This document shows, piece after piece, positions 9,848 to 19,613 of a stretch of DNA of 64,000 nt. The position numbers and the translations under genes are program-made. Every line of letters starts with the position of its first letter. Position 1 is the first letter of the stretch. Source of the stretch: Corbicula japonica (Eukaryota; Mollusca; Bivalvia; Venerida; Cyrenidae); the NCBI GenBank assembly GCA_038501625.1, contig JAZAYU010000009.1:5021001-5085000 (forward strand), in the 5' to 3' direction. The notes below the pieces were generated by a model, which was given only the letters and a program-made list of their open reading frames with translations, was not told the DNA's origin and ran no database searches.

Positions 9848-10351
9848 TTATCCTACATCGGAAAGATGTACCCCGTCTGCTCTATAAAATCCGGCAGTAG
9901 TATAGTCAATTTCTGCTGAAAGACATCTTCCTATAATATTACTCATCACTGCGTTTTTACCAAACCCATTTACTCTCCTACGTTTTCGTTCCATTACAAC
10001 ATTAAATTTTTCGCCACTGCCCCGCCATACTCTGCGCTGAAGAATATCGCACCATACCAAAATTGTTTCGATACAAGTATTGAAAACATATTCTACCTCT
10101 TTATTAATGACACGTTTAAGTTTAAACAAACTTGACGTATTAAGGTCATTTCCCCCAAGATGTAACAAAATAACCTTGGGTTTTACGGGGTTAAATAAAA
10201 ACTCCCGTTGCAAATTGTGGTGAAAATCACCCCACCTTATACCACGGATGCCCTTCCATCCTATTGACAAATTACCCGGGAGTCTGAGGTTTGCTTTCCC
10301 TGTGTCAGCCGCACGTTTACCTGCCCAATACAGAAGCGAATCACCCATCAT
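9848..10351 (-). CDS. SGNH/GDSL-type hydrolase encoded by the Ngaro-like element
   Basis: 167-aa ORF starting ATGATG (MMGDSLLYWAGKRA). It has the SGNH-family blocks: GDS near residue 3-5 (nucleophile Ser), LLHLGGNDLN near residue 80-90 (Gly/Asn oxyanion residues) and ADGVHLSDVG at the C-terminus (catalytic Asp and His). All four catalytic positions are therefore present. Accessory SGNH hydrolases are known in some Ngaro elements, where an esterase role is suspected but unproven. It lies 67 bases downstream of the recombinase stop. It is preceded by a T9-AG string that resembles a splice acceptor, but I see no matching donor. The intact frame contrasts with the broken RT. Confidence 0.75.
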   Translation of the reverse strand: MMGDSLLYWAGKRAADTGKANLRLPGNLSIGWKGIRGIRWGDFHHNLQREFLFNPVKPKVILLHLGGNDLNTSSLFKLKRVINKEVEYVFNTCIETILVWCDILQRRVWRGSGEKFNVVMERKRRRVNGFGKNAVMSNIIGRCLSAEIDYTTAGFYRADGVHLSDVG

Positions 10352-10418
10352 CCAAATATCTAAAAAAAAATATAATGAACATAAACTACATTTCTTAACT
10401 CAAGTACTCTAAACACTT

Positions 10419-11363
10419 TTATTGGCGGATGTATAACTGGCAAGCATTTGACTTCCAACGACCCATTTTTTGAATTACCTCCATACTCACACCATCAGCG
10501 GCTAACTGTGTCGCTCTGCCAATTCTAAAACTATGTGATCGATATTGAGAAGCAGATAAATTCGCTCTCCTTACCGACTTTGCCAATACACCTGCAAATT
10601 GTGTTCTCTTTAACGGGCTACCGTCTGCATGTATAAACAAGTATGACGGACCGATTGGTCGAATTGTACAGTATCGATGTAAGCAACAGACTGGACACCA
10701 TTCTGATTCCTTCTCACAAGGAATAATGAGAGTCACCGGCAAACCAACTTGGCATGTTTTCGATACTCTGATTGTCACTTTAAGAGCCGACGATTTGCTG
10801 ACAAACGAAATATCAGTTATTTTAAGTGGTCGTTCATGATGCATCAATGTTGTATAGACAAGTTCACTGACCCTAAACAAGCCAAAATATGCCAATATAA
10901 AAACCGCTTTAAACATAGTGGTCTCGTAGTAATCCCAGCATACGTCTGCAAGTTGACCGCAAATAACCAGTAAATCATGATGAAGAATAGGTTTTCTCAG
11001 TCTGGAACATCCATCCAACAATTTTTTGACAATGAAAATCTGTGTTGGATCGTACAAGTTATGAATTTTATGTTGATAAGCCAAGCCACTTAGGTATGTA
11101 CGAATTGTGGACGCCGAAAACCCTTTCTCAAAACAGTACGTAATAAATAATAGTATGTGCTGGACCGCTGCCGGCCAACAATCCGGCATGTCATATTGGG
11201 CTCTAAAATGACAGAATGTGAACAAGGCCTGCTGATATGCAAGTATTGTGTTCGGAGCCTGACTACCAGCTAATAACTTTCTACTTTGAAGACATTCCAA
11301 AGATGGGGCGGAACTTGATCTGGCTGAATCTCGGCGTCGGGCGCTAACTCGCGGAACCTGCAA
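10419..11363 (-). CDS. tyrosine recombinase of the Ngaro-like element
   Basis: 314 codons open. The N-terminal half resembles a SAM-like core-binding domain (TILAYQQALFTFC ... STIRTYLSGLAYQHK). The catalytic half shows GLFRVSELVY (first Arg), HSFRIGRATQ (His-x-x-Arg), GRWKSNACQLYIR (Trp and the nucleophilic Tyr). The catalytic signature of YR integrases therefore appears complete. The frame overlaps the RNase H ORF by 94 bases in another frame and begins at a TTG, so expression by frameshift or re-initiation is likely. This is normal for DIRS-order elements. The enzyme would integrate a circular cDNA without a target-site duplication. Confidence 0.85.
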   Translation of the reverse strand: MQVPRVSARRRDSARSSSAPSLECLQSRKLLAGSQAPNTILAYQQALFTFCHFRAQYDMPDCWPAAVQHILLFITYCFEKGFSASTIRTYLSGLAYQHKIHNLYDPTQIFIVKKLLDGCSRLRKPILHHDLLVICGQLADVCWDYYETTMFKAVFILAYFGLFRVSELVYTTLMHHERPLKITDISFVSKSSALKVTIRVSKTCQVGLPVTLIIPCEKESEWCPVCCLHRYCTIRPIGPSYLFIHADGSPLKRTQFAGVLAKSVRRANLSASQYRSHSFRIGRATQLAADGVSMEVIQKMGRWKSNACQLYIRQ

Positions 11364-12148
11364 AACTGAAGCCGAGACAAAGAGTCACAAATAGCGTTAT
11401 GGGCCCCGGGAACATGGTCCGATCGTACAACAATATTGTATTTTAAGCACAACACCGTGAGTTTACGAAGCAAAATCATCACTTTCTCAGACTTCGACGT
11501 CATTGAATTTATGATGTGGACTACCGCTTGATTATCACAATTGAACCTAATCTTTTTGTTTTGTAGCGACGCGCCCCAAATGTGAATTGCCACAACAATG
11601 GGAAACAACTCCAGTACAGTTATGTCATCAGAAACACCATTTGCTCGCCACTCATATGGCCAGGCCGCGGCACACCATTTGCCTCTAAAATAACAACCAA
11701 AACGGTATGTACCGGCTGCGTCAGTATATAACTCACAATCAGCATTAGACACCCAGAACTTATCATGGAACACTGACACTCCGTTATAATTAGAAAAGAA
11801 ATCAAGCCACATTCTTAAATCAGCCTTTATTGGATTTGTCACGCGTAAGTGATGGTACGGCTTGTTTAAACCACACGTTGCGTTAATCAATCGCCTACAG
11901 AATGGCCTACCTGGATAAATGACCCGACAGGCAAAATTAAGCACACCAATCAGACTCTGCATTGCTTTAAGCGTTACGTTTTCTTTTCGTAAAACATTTT
12001 CAATTTTATCAACAATATCCCGAATTTTTTCCCGAGGCATCCTAACCTCCATTTGAAGAGAATCTAACTCAAGACCTAAGAAACATAAGACCGTTGTCGG
12101 CCCTTCTGTTTTGTCAATCGCCATTGGTACGTTCAACATTTGTAACAC
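11270..12148 (-). pseudogene. RT thumb/connection plus RNase H of the Ngaro-like element
   Basis: 292-codon open frame. The start (LNVPMAIDKTEGPTTVLCFLGLELD) is the C-terminal RT region. RNase H follows from ~residue 135: LYTDAAG (first Asp), ITVLELFPIVVAI (Glu), FNCDNQAVVHIINS (Asp) and HVPGAHNAICDSLSRL (last Asp region). All four acidic positions can be placed. It is in a different frame from the RT palm at 12133-12456, so a frameshift near 12140 splits the polyprotein. The C-terminus runs into the recombinase ORF in an overlapping frame. Confidence 0.8.
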
Positions 12149-12728
12149 AGAGTTGTTTTAACATGAAGGCACGATTCGAGAGTTCGATTCCCGCCCAAAT
12201 AATCATCCAGGTAGTGCAATATTTGCACCGTTGTAATTCTACGTTTAACACAGAATTCGATGAAACTTGCAAATTTTTCAAATGTACTACAACTTATCGA
12301 GCAACCGAAAGGCATGCATTTATCAACATAGTACTTCCCTTCGAACTTGATTCCAAGCTGGTCGAAGTCGATTGGATGCACCGGAAGTAAACGAAATGCG
12401 CTCTGTTGAATATCTGTTTTGAACAAAAAACAACCTTTACCCAGGTCTTGGAGCATATGAACTGCATCATCGAATTTTGAATATTGTACTGAGCAAAGCT
12501 TAGGGTCTATAAAATCATTGACTGACCGCCCCTCTGGGTATGACAGATGATGTATTAACCAATATCAGGAATGTTGAACTAGAATGTAGTTCTAGATTCC
12601 TGCCGATATTCACCTTCTGTTTTCTTCGGGACCAAACGAATAGGCGATACACGTAATGTATTAATTGGAATTTGTTCAAACGGGCCTGCTACCCGTTTTT
12701 CCTGAATTTCTTTAGATATCTTAATAAT
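12133..12728 (-). pseudogene. reverse transcriptase palm, broken
   Basis: From 12720 downwards the minus strand reads EKRVAGPFEQ ... LRVSPIRLVPKKT, then a ~45-bp palindromic insertion with an in-frame stop (12561-12610). It continues in frame as PEGRSVNDFID. KTDIQQSAFRLLPV (motif A), MPFGCSISCSTFEKF (motif B region) and YLDDYLGG (motif C) follow. The frame then ends at 12133 after TTLCYKC, while homology continues in another frame. There are thus two separate lesions, plus a 5' truncation at 12728. The best fit is the DIRS/Ngaro RT group. Confidence 0.85.
12561..12610. repeat. palindromic insertion inside the RT gene
   Basis: AATATCAGGAAT...ACTAGAATGTAGTTCTAG...ATTCCTGCCGATATT forms an imperfect inverted repeat. 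It sits exactly between two RT codon blocks that are otherwise contiguous in related proteins. It adds about 45 bases and a stop codon. The outer AATATC/GATATT words copy the flanking sequence in inverted order. Confidence 0.75.
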
Positions 12729-12765
12729 CTAAATAATTAGTGAATGCTTATTCCTAAACGTTAAT
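12729..12765 (+). repeat. 37-bp direct repeat, right copy
   Basis: Perfect match to 8725-8761. It abuts the truncation point of the RT homology. Confidence 0.85.
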
Positions 12766-14100
12766 GGTTGTTAATATATGATACAAGAAGAAAGAATACC
12801 GTTTAAAATCATTTAATCAAAATTGCTTTTCCAGATTTCCCTATCGTAATTCACAGACAAATTATATGGTCTAGCTAGCGTTATCTCTCTTTAGAAGCAA
12901 TTTGGTATCTAATCAGGCAGATAACACGCCCAGATTACGATTTCTTTTTTCCTAAAATTTATGAGATAATTCTATTTTTGTTTGATTTATTACCATTGCC
13001 CTGCTAACCTAGAACAGATAAGTAAATAATCGATATTTCAGACATGATTTAGCAAAAGATCGACCTGATAAAACATATGAATATCAGATCAAATCAAGTT
13101 TATTGGTTATTATCCAAAGAAATAGGATGTTAACACGTAAATATAAAAAAATGAACTCGTAACAGACTATTAATTGTCATTTCATCGACTCCATTTATCT
13201 TTTTATGTGTAATTTTAGTATTTAATACAAATCTTCTTTATGTTCGTAGATTATTTTCATTTTGGTTTTGAATTATTATTATGAAGACGTTTTGCCATTG
13301 GCAAAACGCTTATTTATAACTGTTAAAACCCTCTTATGGAGAAAGTGCGTTGTTCTTGCCATTATAATGTGAAAACCTTGTTTATCAATATTTTAAGTTT
13401 TATTTTTATTTCATATTAAATTGCACGCTTTAACCACATTATTAAACATACAATCAATGTTGCACATAAATTTTGAATATATTTACAGAATTGATAAAAA
13501 TACTAAAGAGCGGGATTAAAATCAGCAAGATAACGATTGCAGAATAAAGGATCGAGCCCATAACTTCTTATTTAATATGTTTTGGAAGCGCAGGTCTCAA
13601 ACTAAAATTTTGAAAAGAAAATAGATGTAGGTGAAATCAACCGGGGGATAGCAAATGTACAAGCTCAATCTCATTGCAACCTATATTGGATTATTTCAGT
13701 TTGAAAGTCATTCGCGGATAACATGCAATTTATTGATGTTTGCATTACTTTTGACTGATCTCTTCCTAATCTCTTCCTTAGTGTATAACTTAATATCCAA
13801 ACAAAAAATAAAAGTATTCAGTCATTTGCTTTTGTCTACGGACACACACATTGCAATCGATGGTAAATATAGCTTTCTGTCAGAAGACGTGTTATTGGTT
13901 GGCGATGAAGTCACAAGAGCAATGCTCTCAGAACGTTTCCTCATCGGTTTTACAGTTTGATAGAAGCAATGGTGTAACCAGGTATTTCATTGGCGTAATT
14001 ATGTAAACCGTTCGTACTCTTGCTGGAATAAATGCTTTTAACGCGTGTAATTAAGATATTATCGAGTTATGAAATGAACCTCGCAGTGAAATTCTGAACA
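12766..14100. other. upstream region of the kinase gene, no other gene supported
   Basis: AT-rich. A 21-bp perfect dyad (CGTTTTGCCA/TGGCAAAACG, 13288-13308) is present. A 101-codon ATG ORF at 13655-13960 has a hydrophobic middle but no family resemblance and average base composition, so I leave it uncalled. Confidence 0.5.
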
Positions 14101-14121
14101 AGATGGACACGTGACGGCTTG

Positions 14122-14154
14122 GAGCAACTGCCGGCGTTAAAGTTGCTCAGTAAC
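14122..14154 (+). promoter_or_regulatory. hairpin and X-box-like element before the kinase start
   Basis: GAGCAACT (14122-14129) and AGTTGCTC (14141-14148) form an 8-bp stem. Overlapping the second arm, GTTGCTCAGTAAC (14142-14154) is close to the RFX X-box consensus GTNRCC-N-RGYAAC (one weak position). It ends 35 bases before the kinase ATG, so it could be promoter or 5' leader. Confidence 0.35.
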
Positions 14155-14189
14155 AAACCGGAAAGAATGGGCTAGGTTATCTTAACGAA

Positions 14190-14676
14190 ATGGTCAGCAC
14201 ACCAAATTTTGTCTGCGATCAAAAATATGAAATAATTTCTGAGATGATCGACTTCGGAAGTTTTGGTGATGTTGTAAAGGTTAGCAATGAGATAGACAAG
14301 AAAATCTATGCAATGAAGCGGATAAAATATCGAGGACGTTTTGAAGATGACCCATACATTATAAGCGAAATATATTGTCTTACCAAACTGAAGCACAAAA
14401 ACATCATACTTCTGAACGAAATCATAATAGACAGTGACGAGATTCGTATAATGATGGAATATGCTGAAAGAGGGAACTTAGAGAAATATATACTTAGCAA
14501 TGCCAACATTGAATTCCATCACAAATTCAAAATTTATTCGCAGATTTTAGAAGGTGTGAATTATTGCCATTCCATGGAAGTGGCACACAGAGATTTGACT
14601 CCTGCTAATATCTTACTAACAAACGATTTTGTGGTGAAAATTGCTGATTTCGGATTATCCGTAAAATGTGCCGATG
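14190..14676 (+). CDS. protein kinase, exon 1 (N-lobe to activation segment)
   Basis: Starts ATG in AACGAAATGG context. The 162-codon exon encodes almost only the kinase fold. The glycine loop is FGSFGDVVKV (second and third Gly kept, first lost). Next come the ATP-binding Lys in YAMKRIKY, a helix-C Glu in SEIYCL, hinge MMEYAERGNLEKYI, catalytic loop HRDLTPANILL and IADFGLSV with an intact DFG. The Lys two residues after the catalytic Asp, usual in Ser/Thr kinases, is Thr here. The exon ends at GATG|GTATGT in phase 1. Joined to 16100-16452 it gives 279 aa with no extra domains. It looks like a small CAMK-, TSSK- or NEK-like soluble Ser/Thr kinase; I cannot settle the subfamily. Substrate is unknown. 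Confidence 0.85.
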
Positions 14677-16099
14677 GTATGTATAAGCTCTTGCATGAAT
14701 AGAACTAATAAGTAGATGTGAACTTAAATAAAAGATATAAAATTGCATTGAAAGAAAACACTAGCAAGGTATTTCTAACAATGTTAACCCGCAAAGGCCA
14801 ACTTACTAATTTCAGTACAAAAGCCCACGCAAAATTTATTTTATATTTATGGAATTGAATACTAGTATTCTATGGGTTTTCAATATACGCAACTTACTTT
14901 AATACTAAATCTGTTGTTTTTTTTTTGTATTTCGCAGACTAATAAAACACTTTTAAAACGAGTGCCAAACGGTGCCAAATCCGAATATATCATTTCAATA
15001 GAAATTATCAGATTAAACAAGTTTTTAATAGATGAATGCTTCCAGTTCTTAATTCCAACCAGCCTGTGATATTGAATGTGAATCTTATTCGTGGATTTTA
15101 AATACTAAATTCAATATTACGCAAAATACCACACGTAAAATTTGATATCAAAGACGAATTTGACACTCTGTATATTGTAAACATAATTACACCAACAGTG
15201 AATTCGCCGGTAAAAAACATACGTCCAACAGTGAGATGCGCCAGTAGATACCGTAAAAATTCTCTTAACAAGTCGTTTATTTGTTCATTCTTCTTACTGA
15301 CGACAACAGCCAGACATTCTGTTAGGTATTACTTCACCAAGTATGAAATTGGTGTAGTAGTTTGAAAATGGTTGCTGGGATTATAATGTCTTCTTTTAAA
15401 AATAAAGGGGAACATCCAAATTTTTTAACATTTAAAAATGTTATATCTACATTTTTAGTGAAATAATTTGAGAACTTTTGTATTTATGATAATGTTTCTA
15501 AATGAAAATGAGTTCGGGAAAAGGTTATAGATACATGACATTGACTTTTAAATCATAATTTGAAAAATAAAGTATACAACAATAAATGCTAAAATCGGCC
15601 TTCGTACATAAAAAAAGAGGTAAGAAGAGACGTGAAATACAATTAGCCATTGCGGAGAGCTGTTGAGACTACCGATTGCAACATAATTTTGCCAATGGTA
15701 GGGAAGGCATAATTGACGTTCTATAGTGCGCTAACGTCACAATTGCACTGTCAGATTCTCTACAGAAAAACCTTTATAATAGCCTACACAACAAACAGAA
15801 AACACAAACAATGTTGAGCAAGGGTTATCGATGACCTCAACGAACATAAAGCGCTATGATTGTGTTTTAAATAAACTAGATTTTCGTTAATTTATCATTC
15901 ATGAATTAAATGTACTTCAACTTTTCATCACTTTCCATAAACAAGTCTTGCATTATTGTAATATGTGTTGTGTTCTGTGACTTTCAAAGATACATTTTCA
16001 TCTAAATTTTAAAATATGATGTTCGAAAGTGAACTCTGGTTTAAAAATGAGTATTGTCAAGAAATTTTCTATGCATTTATGTTTCAGTTTATTTTACAG
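14677..16099 (+). other. intron of the kinase gene
   Basis: A 1423-bp AT-rich intron with donor GTATGT and acceptor TTATTTTACAG preceded by a pyrimidine-rich stretch. It holds no recognisable gene or transposon. The phase-1 junction restores a Gly codon and keeps kinase homology continuous. Confidence 0.85.
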
Positions 16100-16452
16100 G
16101 AGATGACAGACCACTGTTTTGCAAGGATTACCTTGGACGTACAGCGTATCTCCCGCCGGAAGTCTTGTCTCGGACACCGTTCCTGCCAAAACCTACAGAT
16201 ATATGGAGCCTTGGCGTAACTCTTCTATTCCTCTTATTTAAGACAATCCCATTTCAAGGGTTTCATGAAGATGTTTTAGCAGACCAACTCAATCATTCTT
16301 GGGAACTGTTTGTTGTTAAGCAAACGAAGCATGGGGAACAATGTAACTTTGATGTACTAGGCATTCTTGCTCTACACCTAGCGCTGGATCCTGGACAGAG
16401 GATTACAATCAGTGATCTTCTTCGTCTGTGGCACAATGTACCAACCGTATAA
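16100..16452 (+). CDS. protein kinase, exon 2 (activation segment to C-lobe)
   Basis: Begins in phase 1 directly after TTTTACAG and continues DDRPLFCKDYLGRTAYLPPEVL. YLPPEVL replaces the usual APE motif (PPE, Glu kept). DIWSLGVTLLFLL gives the subdomain IX Asp. The C-lobe ends with ALDPGQRITISDLL, where the conserved subdomain XI Arg is present, then HNVPTV and TAA at 16450. No C-terminal regulatory tail follows. The only loosely placed element is the region around 16310-16345, which is shorter and less conserved than in typical CAMKs. A polyadenylation signal, AATAAA, occurs at about 16884. Confidence 0.85.
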
Positions 16453-17324
16453 GGACTCTCATATGCTTGAATTCATGGATAATGAAATAGTTAAACAAAG
16501 AAAACAGCCATTGAAAACAACGACCTGTAAAACGACAGTTTACTTTCTTTGAAATTTGCTTTTTTTTCTAAAATTGCTGTTATAGTACTCCTGAACTACT
16601 TTTGGCATTTTCTGTGATACGCAGGACATATGTTCTCATAGCCCTGACGAAATTATAAAATTATACTTTTTTCTGTGTTTTAGTGTAAGTTTAGTTTCGC
16701 CCTTTATTTTCTCGTTTAGGGCAAACCCATTATTTTATCTAGGGACCATACGAGTGATATTCATTAAAAAATTCCGCTCTGTAAGTTACTTGTTCACACC
16801 CTCGTTTGAGATGGATCATCTTCGTCCTGTTTTCTTGTGCAAATATTGAGTTATGTTCATAACGGTTTAACACTGAACTTTTCAATAAATTGACAATTGA
16901 GTTGATTTCTCAATCTGGGCGTGACAATTTTATTATATAATGTCGTTTAACTGTTGTTTAATTGCTTCGTATTCATTTTGTTGGTGAACTTTGTTTTGTT
17001 TGAAAATTTTTGTTTAGGCGTAGAGTGATGTATGTGGTATGACATTAGGAAGGGCTAGGAAAACAAAGAGTAGACTTTTACCCATGCTGTCAAGCTAGCA
17101 TATAAAATATCTGTCTATCACGTGTTGTTGATTTTATTACGGTCCTTTTAATTGATGGCAGGAAATTTGTCGGCCCGATTTCGATGTTCCACTGTCGCTT
17201 GGTAATGCGAGTAAGATCGTATTATTATTTTTCTTCAACCTTAGAAACGAGTTATAACAACCGATTCTTATTGTTTTTGTAGCTATCCCAAATAATGGTT
17301 TTTCATTCAGCTCAACCAAGCGGT
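16453..17324 (+). other. kinase 3' UTR and intergenic DNA
   Basis: Contains AATAAA at about 16884-16889, a plausible poly(A) signal. Otherwise AT-rich without genes. Confidence 0.5.
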
Positions 17325-17475
17325 CCAGTGCCTAAGGTTATAAAGCTGAGCATGGAAACCAGTCTCAAATCTCAAGGATCTGATTGGCTGAAATGGCGAC
17401 CAGTCGCCATTCCAGCCAATCAGATCCTTGAGATTTGAGACTGGTTTCCATGCTCAGCTTTATAACCTTCAGTCC
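17325..17475. repeat. palindromic foldback element, copy 2 of 4
   Basis: Core palindrome 17334-17469. The left end is CAGTGCCTAAGGTTATAAAG and the right end TTATAACCTTCAGTCC. In this copy one end is the CAGTGCC type and the other the CAG(C/T)CC type, in the orientation opposite to copies 3 and 4. The opposed CCAAT-box pair is kept. The arm sequence has GGATC instead of GCATC, changed on both arms together. Confidence 0.9.
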
Positions 17476-18339
17476 ACTCAAATGTGTCAAACTGGGATGT
17501 CAAACTGCTTTAGAAAAAAAACACTTACCCGCGCATAACTGGTACTTGACAAATACTAGTACTCGTCTAGTACATGTAGTTTCATCATTACAGTTTCAGT
17601 TAAATATTTAATTTATATAGTATTGTCTAAATATTAAAACATGCTTTCCATCAGGTATTGACAAAATTTCGCTTATGAAATATTAATATAGATTACTGTG
17701 ACGTATATTTTGATGATGCAAATTATTGGGTTTATTTTCCTTTGCTTTGTCATTATATTTACGAATTCCTTCTTATTTGTTCACCCTTGAATTGCTTTAT
17801 GTTAATTCATAGGTTATTAGTTAAGCATTAATTTACCAGTGTCATTATTATTCTTGATTTTTATTTGATTCCCAGCATGTTATGAAACTACCTTTGTGTT
17901 TTTGCTATTTACTGCTCTATTTTTGGCACTATCTAATTTATGCTAGTATTAGATAATCTGATTTGATACGTAGGAATTACATTAAACAGTATGTTGCACC
18001 ACAACAAACAATATACCTACTACTCTCTGACTTCCGATAAAGAATTTAATGATCTTTCCAGAAAAACATTGATAATTTTGCCAAATCATTGTGCCAGGGA
18101 AAATTTGTTGTATTTATTGATGACTTCAAAATAACTGAAACGCGTTATACTTTCCTCTAACCACAAAGGTAATATGATTATGTTAGAAACGGAACACAAC
18201 GGAATATAGGTCACGGGAAAATATTTCGAGAAGTTCTTGTTTCATTCACTCTATTTTCCTGCAAGAAACTTCATTCGTTTTCCTCTGTTTGAATTGGATC
18301 AGAAAATAACTGCTTCAATCTTGAAGTATCAATGTAAAA
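17476..18339. other. no gene seen
   Basis: AT-rich spacer with no recognisable structure. Confidence 0.5.
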
Positions 18340-18509
18340 TGATAGTGTCTCTAGCTGGGAGCGAGCCCGCACCTTAACGGCGACAGCGCCTAGCCCTGTA
18401 ATTCCTGCGGCGCAACCAAATGAGCTAACCGGGACAACCCCCAAAAAGGTTGATCGGACAGCCCTGATATACATAACAATCACTGCATGACATCAGTAAA
18501 GGGTTATAT
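18340..18509 (-). mobile_element. tRNA-derived SINE, copy 1
   Basis: On the minus strand it runs from an A-box region (GGTTAGCTCATTTGG) to a B-box-like GGGCTCGCTCCC, followed by AGACACTATCATTTTACA. The conserved upstream tail (CATGCAGTGATTGTTATGTA on the minus strand) is shared with the copy at 42089. The 70-codon minus ORF over it is not a gene. Confidence 0.8.
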
Positions 18510-18684
18510 ACCCAATCCTTTCGACAGTGATCAACAAACATCGTTATTATAACTAATTCAAAATTGTGTTTGTATTTGAGCATAAACTTAACTATTAAAT
18601 AAATTAGTAAATATTAAAAGCTATCTTGTCTGTAAATTAAAACTGAACAAAAACCTATTTATGAGAATTAACTATTAAACAAAA

Positions 18685-19609
18685 TACACTTAACAACTTT
18701 TCTAAGTATACACCTGCGTACTGGTGCATTACTGGCTTGATAAGTGAACAATTGCTCTATAACTTTCAATAAAACATGCAAAAATCTCTAACTGATTTAT
18801 ATGTAAAATATTTTTCAAAATGACAGATAACTGACTGCTCACAATCATTTAGAGTAGTGGCACCCACATAATACAGATTCACAAAATCGGTTAATACGCG
18901 TGTTACCACCTTCAGCGGTAACCGGTTAAATCGCGGAAATGTTGTTGAAGCGGATTTTTTATTGTGGTGGATCATTTTTAATGCTGTGGGCTGGTATTTT
19001 AACACATAAGTGGACTGCAGCGGTTTTAATCCAAGAGAGCTTAAATTTTGAAGAATATCAGCGACAAGTCCTTGTTCCGACCGTCCTTCCGTGTCTTCAA
19101 GCACATAGGTGCATGCAGTAAATGCATGATGGTGCACCGTGTCATCGTCCGGCGAACACCAGACCTTTTCTTGGTGTGAACACCAAAGGAATATGTACAT
19201 GGTGTGCTAAAATTCCGGATCTTAATCCAAAAGAAAAACTGTGGTCTGATCTTGGCAGACGGGAGGGACCAACCATGCAATCTTCGCCAACTTGGAACTG
19301 CGCTTCTTCAAGTTTTGGCTTAAGATTCCCCATTCGGAACTGTATGAGCTCAATCAGATTAATGTGTCTTGCAGTTATACGCGCTGTTGGTTGTCATACT
19401 CATTAGTAACTGATGTGAATTTGTATTCTGTGTGTGCCAGTACTCTTAATGATTTTGAGCAGTCAGTTGTCTGTCATTTTGAAAAATATTTTACTTATAA
19501 ATCAGTTAGTGATTTTTGCATGTTTTATTGAAAGTTTTAGAGCAATTGTTCACTTATCAAGCCAGTAATGCCCCAGTACGCAGGTGTATACTTAGAAAAG
19601 TTAAGTGTA
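18685..19609 (+). mobile_element. internally deleted Tc1/mariner element
   Basis: Terminal inverted repeats of ~210 bp (18685-18895 and 19402-19609) share long identical runs, for example ACTTTCAATAAAACATGCAA against its complement. The outer ends read TACACTTAAC...GTTAAGTGTA with TA at each edge, as expected of a TA-targeting Tc1 element. The interior carries only the C-terminal half of a transposase. The ORFs in the two TIRs are mirror images of one another. Confidence 0.85.
18939..19300 (+). pseudogene. Tc1-like transposase, C-terminal half
   Basis: Reads SFLMLWAGILTHKWTAAVLI, then FEEYQRQVLVPTVLPCLQAH. An in-frame TAA at 19119-19121 follows, then MHDGAPCHRPANTRPFLG (second catalytic Asp) and IPDLNPKEKLWSDLGRR (third catalytic acid, Glu). 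The reading frame is the same on both sides of the stop, and homology fades after GRR. The N-terminal DNA-binding domain and first catalytic Asp are missing. Not functional. Confidence 0.85.
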
Positions 19610-19613
19610 GATT

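Larger units (their letters stand above)
8762..12728 (-). mobile_element. composite insertion with a 5'-truncated Ngaro-like (DIRS-order) YR retrotransposon
   Basis: Read on the minus strand the order is RT, RNase H, tyrosine recombinase, then SGNH hydrolase. This is the order known for Ngaro elements of the DIRS group. There is no gag and no RT N-terminus: the coding homology stops at 12728, exactly where the 37-bp repeat begins. The RT is broken, while the recombinase and hydrolase frames are intact. The distal 9.5-8.8 kb part holds a minisatellite and AT-rich DNA whose membership in the element is uncertain. I could not delimit split direct repeats. Confidence 0.8.

Noticed and set aside
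12150..12195. GAGAGTTCGATTCCCGCCC looks like a tRNA T-arm/B box
   Set aside because: It lies inside the RT coding frame (minus strand encodes GGNRTLESC) and has no A box or acceptor stem nearby.
13655..13960. 101-codon ORF upstream of the kinase
   Set aside because: Base composition equals background, there is no domain, and no splice or promoter support.
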